Below are positions 44,066-51,740 of a stretch of DNA of 64,000 bases, one piece after another. How positions within the stretch are numbered: the stretch's first letter is position 1; every line of letters starts with the position of its first letter. The stretch is taken from the NCBI RefSeq assembly GCF_028416575.1, contig NZ_JAMQKB010000007.1, positions 1 to 64,000 of the forward strand, given 5' to 3'. The notes beneath the pieces were generated by a model. It did no database searches and was not told the origin of the DNA. It worked only from the letters and a program-made list of their open reading frames with translations. The stretch comes from Terrihalobacillus insolitus (lineage in GTDB: Bacteria > Bacillota > Bacilli > Bacillales > Amphibacillaceae). Made by a program: the position numbers and the translations under genes.

Positions 44066-44467
44066 ATGGATGAAATGAAGGATATTCGCTGGAAACAAAG
44101 ATTTGAGAACTTTGAAAAGTCTTTCAAGCTCCTAGAAAAATACTCGGAAGAGCCAATATCAACTGAATTAGAACGAGCAGGTATTATTCAATTCTTTGAG
44201 ACAACTTTCGAATTGGCTTGGAAGGTGTTAAAGGATTATTTAGAGGCAGAGGGGTATGTTGCTAAGAGTCCTAGAGAATCCATTAAACAAGCGTTTCAAA
44301 TTGAGATAATTGAAGATGGACATCTTTGGATGGATGCACTATCCAAACGAAATTTAACAACTCATACTTATGATCAAGAACTATCGGAAAAATTAATGAA
44401 AGAAATACAAGAACAATTTTTACCTTTACTTAGAAACTTATACGATAAATTATTAGAGGAAAGATAA
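44066..44467 (+). CDS. hepT: HepT-type HEPN toxin (HI0074 family)
   Basis: TAGGAGTG fits the ATG at 44066 (133 residues). The protein is all-helical, with FETTFELAWKVLKDYLEAEG typical of the HI0074 family. The ribonuclease motif R-x4-H-x-Y is present in KRNLTTHTYDQE (near residue 94). In the HepT/MntA system studied in other bacteria the Tyr of this motif is modified by the paired nucleotidyltransferase. The next gene starts one base after this stop and is that nucleotidyltransferase. Confidence 0.88.
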   Translation: MDEMKDIRWKQRFENFEKSFKLLEKYSEEPISTELERAGIIQFFETTFELAWKVLKDYLEAEGYVAKSPRESIKQAFQIEIIEDGHLWMDALSKRNLTTHTYDQELSEKLMKEIQEQFLPLLRNLYDKLLEER

Positions 44468-44468
44468 T

Positions 44469-44789
44469 ATGTTTGGCCTAATTAAAAGTGATATACAGTA
44501 TATAACTAGTGCGTTAGAGAAATTTGATGAAATAAAATGTGGTATTATTTTTGGAAGTCGAGCGATGGGTAATTACAAAAGAGGATCTGATATAGATCTT
44601 GCAATAAAAGGGGAAGGAATTAATTCAAAGACTTTATATAAATTATCTGATTTACTAAACGAGGTATATCCTTTGCCGTATTTTTTTGATATTGTCCACT
44701 ATGAGGCTGTCTCTAATACGAATTTAAAATCTCATATTGACAATGAGGGTAAAATAATTTATAAAGCTAACTCAGTAAACCATAGGTAA
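44469..44789 (+). CDS. mntA: MntA-type minimal nucleotidyltransferase antitoxin
   Basis: This 106-residue protein has the nucleotidyltransferase signature GSRAMGNYKRGSDIDLAI (GSx10DxD, near residues 30-47). It is cotranscribed with and directly follows the HEPN toxin gene. By homology it neutralises HepT by adding AMP to its active-site Tyr. The third catalytic acidic residue is probably in FFDIVHYE. Confidence 0.88.
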   Translation: MFGLIKSDIQYITSALEKFDEIKCGIIFGSRAMGNYKRGSDIDLAIKGEGINSKTLYKLSDLLNEVYPLPYFFDIVHYEAVSNTNLKSHIDNEGKIIYKANSVNHR

Positions 44790-44912
44790 TATCTTTTTTT
44801 TACCACAAATTATTTAACTTCTTTTTAATATGGAAGTAAAAAATAAAATCCTTTTTTACGCATATTCAAACGTATTGGGTCAGACCCCTAAATTCAAAAA
44901 AGAGGGATAGTT

Positions 44913-45827
44913 ATGCAAATCATTGAGTTATCAAAAAATATATCAGCTGATTCAACTCCGAATACGTTAATTATTGGTAATTTGGATGGGTTTCATAGAG
45001 GGCATCAGCATTTGCTTCAAACTGCTAGAAAACATGCAGAAAGTGCTCAAGAAGTAATAGCAGTTATGGAGTACCCAGTTCTATCTCGAAATCAGGATTC
45101 CCAACAGGAAATCACTCCCGATAAAGACAAGTTTCCGCTATTAGAGCAATATGGAGTAAAAAGGTTCTACAGGTTGGCCAAGGATTCCCTGAATACATCA
45201 ATAGAAGCATTTGTGATCACCTATCTGTCCAATCTGCACGTAAACCAGATCTTCCTAGGAGAAGGATTTACTTTTGATGGTGTGTTTCAAATGGAAGAAT
45301 TCATAAATGTCTGTAAGCAAAGAAATATCAAAGTAACCGTTGTCCCATCTGTAACAGTCAATGGTGAAGAAATAAGCTGCGAGAAGATCAGGAATTTCAT
45401 TAAGGACGGTTTGATGGAGTCTGTTCAGACCTTATTGGGACGTCCGTTTACGATTACAGGAACAGTCATACATGGAGAAAAGATGGGTAGAAAATTAGGG
45501 TTTCCTACGATCAATCTAGGAGATGTTGATGCCTATGTTGAACCAAAGCCAGGTGTTTATTTTGGTGTTGTTGGACTACATACGCATGCAGGTGAAACGG
45601 AATATCGGAACGTTCTTATTAGTGCAGGGTATCGCCCAACTGTAAAAGGTAAAGGATTCCTTGTTGAAGCAAATATCCTTCACTTTTCTGGTGATTTATA
45701 TGGCCGAACAGTATCGGTTTCCTTTTTGCGGTTTATGAGAGAAGAAATTAATTTTACAGATTTAGATGCACTCATTGAACAAATGAACCAAGATAAGAAA
45801 GAAGCAGAAAGGTTAATGGGGCAATAG
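44913..45827 (+). CDS. RibF-like bifunctional riboflavin kinase/FAD synthetase paralogue
   Basis: This 304-residue protein has the nucleotidyltransferase part with IIGNLDGFHRGHQHLL (HxGH-like, here H-R-G-H) and the kinase part with GEKMGRKLGFPTINL and the later GVYFGVV. The usual ISSTxIR motif is replaced by ISCEKIRNFI, so the FAD-synthetase activity may be altered. B. subtilis has both RibC (the standard enzyme) and the paralogue RibR. This gene stands alone, away from truB/rpsO where ribF usually lies, and may be such a second copy. Confidence 0.82.
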   Translation: MQIIELSKNISADSTPNTLIIGNLDGFHRGHQHLLQTARKHAESAQEVIAVMEYPVLSRNQDSQQEITPDKDKFPLLEQYGVKRFYRLAKDSLNTSIEAFVITYLSNLHVNQIFLGEGFTFDGVFQMEEFINVCKQRNIKVTVVPSVTVNGEEISCEKIRNFIKDGLMESVQTLLGRPFTITGTVIHGEKMGRKLGFPTINLGDVDAYVEPKPGVYFGVVGLHTHAGETEYRNVLISAGYRPTVKGKGFLVEANILHFSGDLYGRTVSVSFLRFMREEINFTDLDALIEQMNQDKKEAERLMGQ

Positions 45828-45896
45828 TACTTAATCCCTGCACATCGACGGAATTAGACACTACAAATGTCCTGTATAAAGCCAGATCTTTTGGAT

Positions 45897-45925
45897 GAAA
45901 AGTGAGCCTTATCGCACTTTTTTAT
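45897..45925 (+). terminator. Terminator-like hairpin after the RibF-like gene
   Basis: AAAAGTGAG...CGCACTTTTTT can form a hairpin with a T tail, 70 bases after the stop. Confidence 0.5.
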
Positions 45926-45977
45926 TTTTTTTATTTTCAGTATAATTAAAAAATAACAAACGTTAGGAGGAGTATAT

Positions 45978-47657
45978 GTGAAAAAAAGGTTAATTGTCCC
46001 AATGATTTTATCATCAACATTACTAGTAGGTTCCTATTCTACTACCGTAGTCAATGCTAAATCACTAGAAAGCAGTCCGCGCACCCAGGTTCAGAAGGAA
46101 TGGAATCCAAAAGCTAATGTCCCGCTTTTTGTAAAAGAAAAACAAACAGAAAAACGTTCTACTAGTGCATCAGATGCTTTGAGTTACTTAAAAGAGAATA
46201 AGGAAAAGGTAGGAATTAAAAATCCTAAAGCCAACTTCAAAGCAAAGGAAATAATCAAAGATAATATAGGAAGTACGCATGTTAGGCTCGCCCAAACGGA
46301 AGATGGAGTATCAGTCGAGGGTAGTGAAGTAATTGTCCATTACAATGCAGATAATGAAATCTATTTAGTTAATGGCTACTATAACCAAAGTTTAGAAAGT
46401 ACAAATGTAAACACTACACCTACTTTGTCTAGTGATGCTGCTGTTGAGACTGCAACTTCTGCAGTAGACGCACCTGCTGAACTTCTTTATGAACCTACTT
46501 CTGAACTTGTTATCTATCCATCTAAAAATGAGAACTACCTTGCATATAAAGTAAATGTTAATTTCATGAATGATACTCCTGGAAACTGGTTCGTATATAT
46601 TGATGCCAATACAGGTGAGGTTATTGATAAACAAAATACTATTATGGATGCAACCGTTGAACAGTACAAGACCCAAAATGGAGTTGGGATTGGTGTATTA
46701 GGGGATCAAAGACAATTACATGTAACTAAAACGAAAGAATCAAATGATGGTGCTGAGTTTGCATTAGCTGATTACTCTCATGAAGATCTTGGAGGAATTT
46801 TGACATATAGTGGTGAAAATAGCTGGGCATACGGCCTTGATGAAGCAATTCTTTACACAGGAATTGATGCATCGTTTAAAGATGATTATGACCGGGCAGC
46901 AGTCGATGCACATTATAATTCAGAAAAAGTTTTTGAGTATTTTAAAAACGAACATAATCGTAATTCCCTTGATGGTAAGGGAATGGCAATTAAGTCAGTT
47001 GTACATTTTGGTGAAAACTACAACAACGCCTTCTGGAATGGTAGATATATGACATATGGTGATGGTGACGGGGAGTTTATGAACACTCTTTCCGCTGGTC
47101 TTGACGTTGCAGCACATGAAATGACACATGGCGTAACATCGAATAGTGCTAATCTAAATTATAGATTTCAATCGGGAGCTCTTAATGAATCATTCTCCGA
47201 TGTTTTTGCTGTCTTGGTAGATGATGATAATTGGGAATTAGGGGAAGATATCATGGCTGAAGGAGCACAGGAATCAGGTAGACCTACACTTCGTAGCTTA
47301 AGTGATCCAAGTAAATATTCGGTAGGCTCAACATATGCGCCATACGGAGATGGTGAAGGTAAGTACCCTACAAATATGGATGAATATTATGACCTTCCAT
47401 ATGATCTAGACAATGGCGGGGTTCACATTAACTCGTCTATTCCTAACCATGCGGCATATTTAATTGGACAGGAAATCGGTCGTGAAAAACTAGGAGATAT
47501 TTACTATCGTGCATTAACAGTATATTTAACACCAACTTCAGATTTCAGCGACGCACGTAAGGCAATTGTTCAGTCTGCAGTAGACCTGTATGGTGAGGAA
47601 AGTGAAGAAGTAAAAGCTACAGAAAGTGGCTTTGATCAAGTAGGTATTTATGAATAA
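45978..47657 (+). CDS. Secreted thermolysin-type neutral metalloprotease (M4, bacillolysin)
   Basis: This 559-residue preproprotein has a signal peptide (KKRLIVPMILSSTLLVGSYS, cleavage near VNA-KS). An FTP/PepSY pro-region follows (~40-230), then the M4 catalytic domain. The zinc site is HEMTH (His380, Glu381, His384) with Glu404 in ALNESFSDVF, 24 residues after His380 as in thermolysin. The catalytic His lies in GGVHINSSIPNHAAYL. It digests proteins outside the cell. Start is GTG after TAGGAGG, and the gene is monocistronic with its own terminator. Confidence 0.95.
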   Translation: MKKRLIVPMILSSTLLVGSYSTTVVNAKSLESSPRTQVQKEWNPKANVPLFVKEKQTEKRSTSASDALSYLKENKEKVGIKNPKANFKAKEIIKDNIGSTHVRLAQTEDGVSVEGSEVIVHYNADNEIYLVNGYYNQSLESTNVNTTPTLSSDAAVETATSAVDAPAELLYEPTSELVIYPSKNENYLAYKVNVNFMNDTPGNWFVYIDANTGEVIDKQNTIMDATVEQYKTQNGVGIGVLGDQRQLHVTKTKESNDGAEFALADYSHEDLGGILTYSGENSWAYGLDEAILYTGIDASFKDDYDRAAVDAHYNSEKVFEYFKNEHNRNSLDGKGMAIKSVVHFGENYNNAFWNGRYMTYGDGDGEFMNTLSAGLDVAAHEMTHGVTSNSANLNYRFQSGALNESFSDVFAVLVDDDNWELGEDIMAEGAQESGRPTLRSLSDPSKYSVGSTYAPYGDGEGKYPTNMDEYYDLPYDLDNGGVHINSSIPNHAAYLIGQEIGREKLGDIYYRALTVYLTPTSDFSDARKAIVQSAVDLYGEESEEVKATESGFDQVGIYE

Positions 47658-47704
47658 GGTACTAGACTTAACCATACATTAATGAAACTACGAATTAAGA
47701 TACT

Positions 47705-47738
47705 GGGACAGCATGATTTATAAATAGCTGTCCTTTTA
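47705..47738 (+). terminator. Terminator of the metalloprotease gene
   Basis: GGACAGC pairs with GCTGTCC, followed by TTTTATC. Confidence 0.75.
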
Positions 47739-47741
47739 TCT

Positions 47742-47870
47742 TTAAGTACGTGTTCAAAAACCCATCTAATGATAAGCGTGAATCTCTTAGCTGGTTTGTT
47801 TTTTCGTTATTCAAAAGTGCGCCCACGATCTGCTTGCTTCTAATTTATCAACATTTTGAACACACACTAA
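47742..47870 (+). repeat. MITE-like dispersed repeat, copy D (diverged)
   Basis: It begins TTAAGTACGTGTTCAAAAA and ends ATTTTGAACACACACTAA. ATGATAAGCGTGAATCTC and TCTGCTTGCTTCTAATTT remain. It is more diverged than copies A, B and E. Confidence 0.65.
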
Positions 47871-48064
47871 TAGGGCCTATTTATTATTTCCTTTATATCT
47901 TTTATTTCTTTCAAGTCTAAACCTGAAACTTCCGCAATAAGTTCATCCGACAATCCCTTTTTGATCATATTATGAACAACTTTTTCTACACCTTTGGTAA
48001 TCCCTTTCTCAATCCCTTTTTCAAATTTCGTGGAATTCTTTTTGGAAAGAGGACTGTGGTTCAA
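47867..48064 (-). pseudogene. C-terminal remnant of an Rpn-family nuclease
   Basis: The 65 codons contain KFEKGIEKGITKGVEKVVHNMIKKGLSDELIAEVSGL, which is the tail of recombination-promoting (Rpn/YhgA-like) nucleases. There a GxEKG repeat leads into a C-terminal helix pair. The nuclease core is missing. A full relative lies at 53816. The MITE-like copy D touches its 3' end. Confidence 0.65.
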
Positions 48065-48261
48065 TATGAATGAGGATTAGTCGATCTTCACCTTTTTGTT
48101 TTTACTTTCGCCAGGATATCAATTCTTCGTTTCTCCCCATAAGGATATCAGTAAAAGATCCCCTGCCAATCGCATTTCTGGACATTCCAATTAAATTACA
48201 TATAGGATGAAGATGGAGCACTTAGGATGGGTTACAAACAAAATTAGAAAGGGTGGATAGG

Positions 48262-48909
48262 ATGAAAATTCTTGTTGTAGGAGCAAATGGTCAAATTGGA
48301 AAACATCTTGTTCGATTCATTCAGGAGAGTGAACATGAAGCAAAAGCAATGATTCGTAATCAAGAGCAGGCTTCTTACTTTAAAGAGTTGGGTGCGGAAA
48401 CAGTTATAGTGGATTTGGAGCGTAGCATAGAAGATATTGCGAAAGCTGCTGAGGGGGTAGACGCAATCGTATTTACTGCAGGATCTGGCCCTCATACTGG
48501 TAAGGATAAAACCATTTTAGTCGATTTAGATGGTGCTATAAAAACGATTGAAGCAGCTAAAGTTGCCAGTGTGAAGCGGTTTATAATGATTAGTTCCTTT
48601 GATACAAGACGGGAAGCAATATTGAATGCACCTTCTTCGTTTAAGCCATATGTAGCAGCAAAGCATTATGCGGATGAATGGTTGAAGTCTACTGATCTGG
48701 ATTATACGGTTATCCATCCTGGGGCACTTACAAATGAAAAAGGTACTGGAAAAGTGAATGCGGCGACTGAAGTGGAAAGGGGAGAGGTTCCGCGTGAGGA
48801 TATCGCAAGTGTTATTTTTAATAGCTTAGTGAATAACGCTACGATTGGCAAGGAATTTCAGGTTGTGTCTGGGAATACCTCGATTAAGGAGGCTTTGAAA
48901 TCTATTTAA
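48262..48909 (+). CDS. NAD(P)-binding protein, atypical SDR family (YhfK-like)
   Basis: This 215-residue protein has the Rossmann motif ILVVGANGQIGKHLVRFI at its start, DAIVFTAGSGPHTG in the middle, and RFIMISSFDTRR and YTVIHPGALTNEKGTG later. These match SDR-a5-type proteins such as YhfK. GAAAGGG lies eight bases before the ATG at 48262. The substrate is unknown. A more distant relative is encoded at 39148. Confidence 0.88.
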   Translation: MKILVVGANGQIGKHLVRFIQESEHEAKAMIRNQEQASYFKELGAETVIVDLERSIEDIAKAAEGVDAIVFTAGSGPHTGKDKTILVDLDGAIKTIEAAKVASVKRFIMISSFDTRREAILNAPSSFKPYVAAKHYADEWLKSTDLDYTVIHPGALTNEKGTGKVNAATEVERGEVPREDIASVIFNSLVNNATIGKEFQVVSGNTSIKEALKSI

Positions 48910-48914
48910 AAGGT

Positions 48915-48972
48915 AAGGGTCAGACACTTCATAGGGACAAATTGTCTTTATGTGTTGACTGACCCTTTTGTT
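48915..48972 (+). terminator. Long terminator-like hairpin
   Basis: AAGGGTCAGACAC pairs with GTGTTGACTGACCCTT, followed by TTTG. GGGTCAGAC-type sequence recurs near 44878 and 51699. Confidence 0.65.
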
Positions 48973-49299
48973 ATCTAATTTAGGAACCTATTTAGTTAGT
49001 GTCACTCTACTTACCATTCGTGACATGCGGAGACAGGTGCGTTGTTCTCCTATTCTTGGACGGGGTGCCTTTCCTAGTGTTTCCATCTTTATATGATAGT
49101 GATTTAGACGCTAATTTACGTTGATTTAAGAACGTGAATTAGCGTTTTTGGTCGTTAAAAGGTTTATGTCATGTTGTCCGTACTCTAAACATAAGGAAAT
49201 TCATACCAGTCATAATTCCCCCTGCCTTATACATATGAATGTAGTTGATGGGTACTGAAGTTCGTGATGATACGTATAACAAGGACAGGGGGAGAGACA
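48973..49299. other. Gene-free stretch with one strong hairpin
   Basis: No gene is supported. CGCTAATTTACGTT and AACGTGAATTAGCG (49112-49149) form a long stem followed by TTTTTGG. Confidence 0.45.
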
Positions 49300-49437
49300 T
49301 TGGTCTATTTACCACAACATTTGTTAACAAAAGAATATCGTTGGGAAATGGTTAACAGTTTTTTATACAATGAATTTATACAATTACAATTTATTAGTAA
49401 CCTTATAGATAGACATCAGATGCTAGAGATTCAATAG
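49300..49437 (+). CDS. Small protein of 45 residues, unknown
   Basis: GGGGGAGAG precedes the TTG at 49300. The product reads VYLPQHLLTKEYRWEMVNSF near its start and is rich in aromatic and hydrophobic residues. No family is recognised. A second short frame (49467-49542) and the fragment at 49496 follow, so it may also be the front of a decayed gene. Confidence 0.35.
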   Translation: MVYLPQHLLTKEYRWEMVNSFLYNEFIQLQFISNLIDRHQMLEIQ

Positions 49438-49544
49438 GAACAATCTTCTATTTTACAATTCCTTCTAAGATCCTATTCATTGCAAATACCGAACATTGAT
49501 ACAGCTTCCATTCAAATTCCAAGTAATCGAGTTGATTGCTAGGG

Positions 49545-49858
49545 TAAAATTTGATTTTTGTACCAATCGCCATTTTTCAAAAATAGGAGATATTTTCTTT
49601 GCGCAATTCGGTGATCAGTTACCAATGACAGGATTAAGACCACAACCAAGAGGGTATCGAATTGTTCGAGTAAATCCTGAAACCGGTCAAATTCGTGATT
49701 TACTTGTGAATAAAACACCAGGCAAGAAGGGTGGATCAGAGCAGCCAATAGCACCGCGGTTTTCACCAGATGGGAAGGAACTCTATATTGTTGATTTTGG
49801 AGTGATGGAAGTCGCAAAAGGCGTTATTTATCCATATGCAGAAACAGGAGCAGTATAG
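49545..49858 (+). pseudogene. C-terminal fragment of a sorbosone-dehydrogenase-like beta-propeller protein
   Basis: The coding pattern becomes convincing from about 49545, with GDIFFAQFGDQLPMTGLRPQ, RIVRVNPETGQIRDLLVNK and PIAPRFSPDGKELYIVDFG. These repeat blades match the last part of PQQ-type glucose/sorbosone dehydrogenase-like proteins. The codons in front, from 49496, look unrelated. No start signal is present. Such proteins have more than 350 residues, so most of the gene is missing. Confidence 0.55.
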
Positions 49859-49902
49859 GAAGGTTCATAGAAAAAAATAAATCGGTGAAAGGAGTGTTCA
49901 TG

Positions 49903-50955
49903 ATGTTTTTTCCGTTTACAATTGACACGACGAGAGTTGATGCTATTGATCCACATATCTTAACGGTGTATGTTTCTCAAATCCATTTTCCGAGCAGGGA
50001 CATTCCTTGGAGACCCTCAGCTGTAGTCCTAGTGCCATCGGAAACCTATCATTTTGGTTATATTGGATCCAGTATTGTCCATTTTCCGATCAACGCATCT
50101 TTTTTGTTTACAAGACAAGATACTTTGTTGCCCATTACATTACAGGAGATTATTCGTTTAGAGCCAACAGGGGAAAATGTACCTGCTCAAGTCATTCTAT
50201 TAGGACCAATCAGCCAGAAAGTAGAGATAGAATTACAAAGGTATGGGATTTCTACGATGCGGATTGGATCAAGTGACATTTTTCAAACGGCAGCACAAGC
50301 GGCATACTTTCGATTAGTCACGATCCCCCCCAAAGCAAATATTGGAAAACACCATATCATAGTTGCCTCAGCAGAAGATGGTGCAGAAGCATTGCCTGCT
50401 CCATACTACTCTGCACATCAGGGTGTTCCGATTATTTTTGTCTATAAAAATTCTATTCCTGAAGCTAGTAGATGGGTTATGGAACAATTTCCTGATCGTA
50501 CCTTCACGATATTTGGATCAGAAAAGACGATCAGTCGATCAGTAGAAAACAAAATGAAGCTGATTGTATCAGATGTTGATCGGATGGAGGGAGATAACCC
50601 TTTTGAAATTAGTGTCAATCTTGCAAACAGACAATCTACTGAAAAGATACTTGGTTGGGATCGTAATAAACAGGGGATTGGAAATGCCTTTTCTTTTGGA
50701 ACGATTCATTCATGGCAAAAAGCTCTAAGTGGAATATTATTTGCCCATATTGGTAAGCACACCCCACTACTTTTGATTGAACCACATAAAATACCAACAG
50801 TCGTCGGAGAATATTTGTTAACATTAAATCCTATAAAACCAAGACCACCTGCCCCTCCCTTTATGCATGGAATTATATTGGGGGGGCATAAAGATATTAT
50901 GTATGATACACAGGTGAAATTAGAAGAGCATCTGATTCTTAGGGCATTAGATTAA
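49903..50955 (+). CDS. CWB2-like (cell-wall-binding repeat 2 type) protein without signal peptide
   Basis: This 350-residue protein contains two domains with the CWB2-like pattern: VILLGPISQKVEIELQRYGI...IGSSDIFQTAAQAAY, and HIIVASAEDGAEALPAPYYSAHQGVPIIFVYKN...EQFPDRTFTIFGSEKTIS. CWB2 domains bind wall polymers in secreted proteins, yet no signal peptide is visible, so a cytosolic role is possible. GGAG at 49891 best fits the second of two adjacent ATG codons (49903). It follows a sorbosone-dehydrogenase-like remnant, and the two may once have been an operon. Confidence 0.6.
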   Translation: MFFPFTIDTTRVDAIDPHILTVYVSQIHFPSRDIPWRPSAVVLVPSETYHFGYIGSSIVHFPINASFLFTRQDTLLPITLQEIIRLEPTGENVPAQVILLGPISQKVEIELQRYGISTMRIGSSDIFQTAAQAAYFRLVTIPPKANIGKHHIIVASAEDGAEALPAPYYSAHQGVPIIFVYKNSIPEASRWVMEQFPDRTFTIFGSEKTISRSVENKMKLIVSDVDRMEGDNPFEISVNLANRQSTEKILGWDRNKQGIGNAFSFGTIHSWQKALSGILFAHIGKHTPLLLIEPHKIPTVVGEYLLTLNPIKPRPPAPPFMHGIILGGHKDIMYDTQVKLEEHLILRALD

Positions 50956-51004
50956 TAAGAGAGGTGTGCGGATATTTCAATATCATGTGTCAAATTTTAA
51001 ACTA

Positions 51005-51048
51005 AAAAAAGAACTGAATGGAAAATATCCAATCAGTTCTTTCCTTTT
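51005..51048 (+). terminator. Terminator hairpin after the CWB2-like gene
   Basis: AAAGAACTGA pairs with TCAGTTCTTT around a 20-base loop, followed by CCTTTTG. Confidence 0.7.
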
Positions 51049-51084
51049 GTACTTGTAAACAGTATAAATTTTCATCGGGTTGAC

Positions 51085-51430
51085 TTATAAGTGCGTGTTC
51101 AAAAAGTCGCCATAGAAGTAAGCAGGTCGAGGCGGCGTAGTTTTGAATAGCGCAGCGAAAGCTTGTTGCTTCGAAAGCATTACCTCGCACGAAGAAAAAG
51201 TGTTCTTCTTTTTCTAAGGATATGCTTTTAATACGTGAGCAACAGGGATGCTTCTCGAATAAACTCGCACGCAGGAAAAGCGGGTTTATTTTCCAAGGAA
51301 CGGAAAAACAAGCCATTTAAGGAATACAGGCTAAGACCGCCACGTCCTGTGGCAACACCTGCATGACCCACATCGTGTGGGTCTGAGATGCGCAGCTTAT
51401 CATTTGGTGACTTTTTGAATATCCTCTATA
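51085..51430 (-). repeat. MITE-like dispersed repeat, copy E (longest, inverted)
   Basis: Read on the minus strand it starts AGAGGATATTCAAAAAGTCACC and ends GACTTTTTGAACACGCACTTATAA. It carries about 115 extra internal bases, including paired GAAAAAGTG/CTTCTTTTTC-like and AAACTCGCACGCAGG segments. It is the best candidate for the least-deleted form in this window. A minus-strand frame within it is not a gene. Confidence 0.8.
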
Positions 51431-51594
51431 AGAAAAAATGTTCGTACTTTACTAATTATTCTAAATGAAGTTCCATAAAGTAGTTACAAACCTTCTGAAT
51501 TAGAATACCCTAATGAAAATCATCTGACCTTGCATTTTTTAACAGCAAAGTGATTGTCAAATGAATGTTTTGTGTGTGTTGGAACAAAATAAAT

Positions 51595-51654
51595 ATGGTA
51601 ACTTATGTTTATTTAATATTATTATGGGTATTTCTTTTTATGGTGGTTAATTAA
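51595..51654 (+). other. Possible 19-codon hydrophobic peptide frame in repeat block 1
   Basis: The ATG at 51595 opens MVTYVYLILLWVFLFMVVN. No AGGAGG is in front. The same frame, with GTG at 55777 (VVAYVYLILLWVFLFKGVN), is kept in the second copy of the block. Keeping the frame may only reflect recent duplication. Confidence 0.25.
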
Positions 51655-51692
51655 GAACACATTTTGATGTAGCGCATTCACTGTTAAATTCA
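51597..51692 (+). repeat. Duplicated ~95-bp block, copy 1
   Basis: It shares GTTTATTTAATATTATTATG, GGTATTTCTTTTTA, GGTTAATTAAGAACACATTTT and AGCGCATTC...CTGTTAAATT with 55777-55872, at roughly nine identical bases in ten. The two copies flank the block of three minus-strand genes between them. Confidence 0.75.
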
Positions 51693-51740
51693 CGGATGGG
51701 GTCAGACCTTTGACTTGTATCTTCCTTTTTTAACACGCAC

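Larger units (their letters stand above)
51431..51740. other. Intergenic region holding repeat block 1 and a solo MITE end
   Basis: No ordinary gene is supported. It contains the ~95-bp duplicated block (51597-51692) and a solo right end of the MITE-like family (TTTTTTAACACGCACTTAAAG, 51725-51745). Confidence 0.5.

Noticed and set aside
51002-51316. 104-codon minus-strand frame
   Set aside because: It lies inside a MITE-like repeat and terminator, with no start signals.
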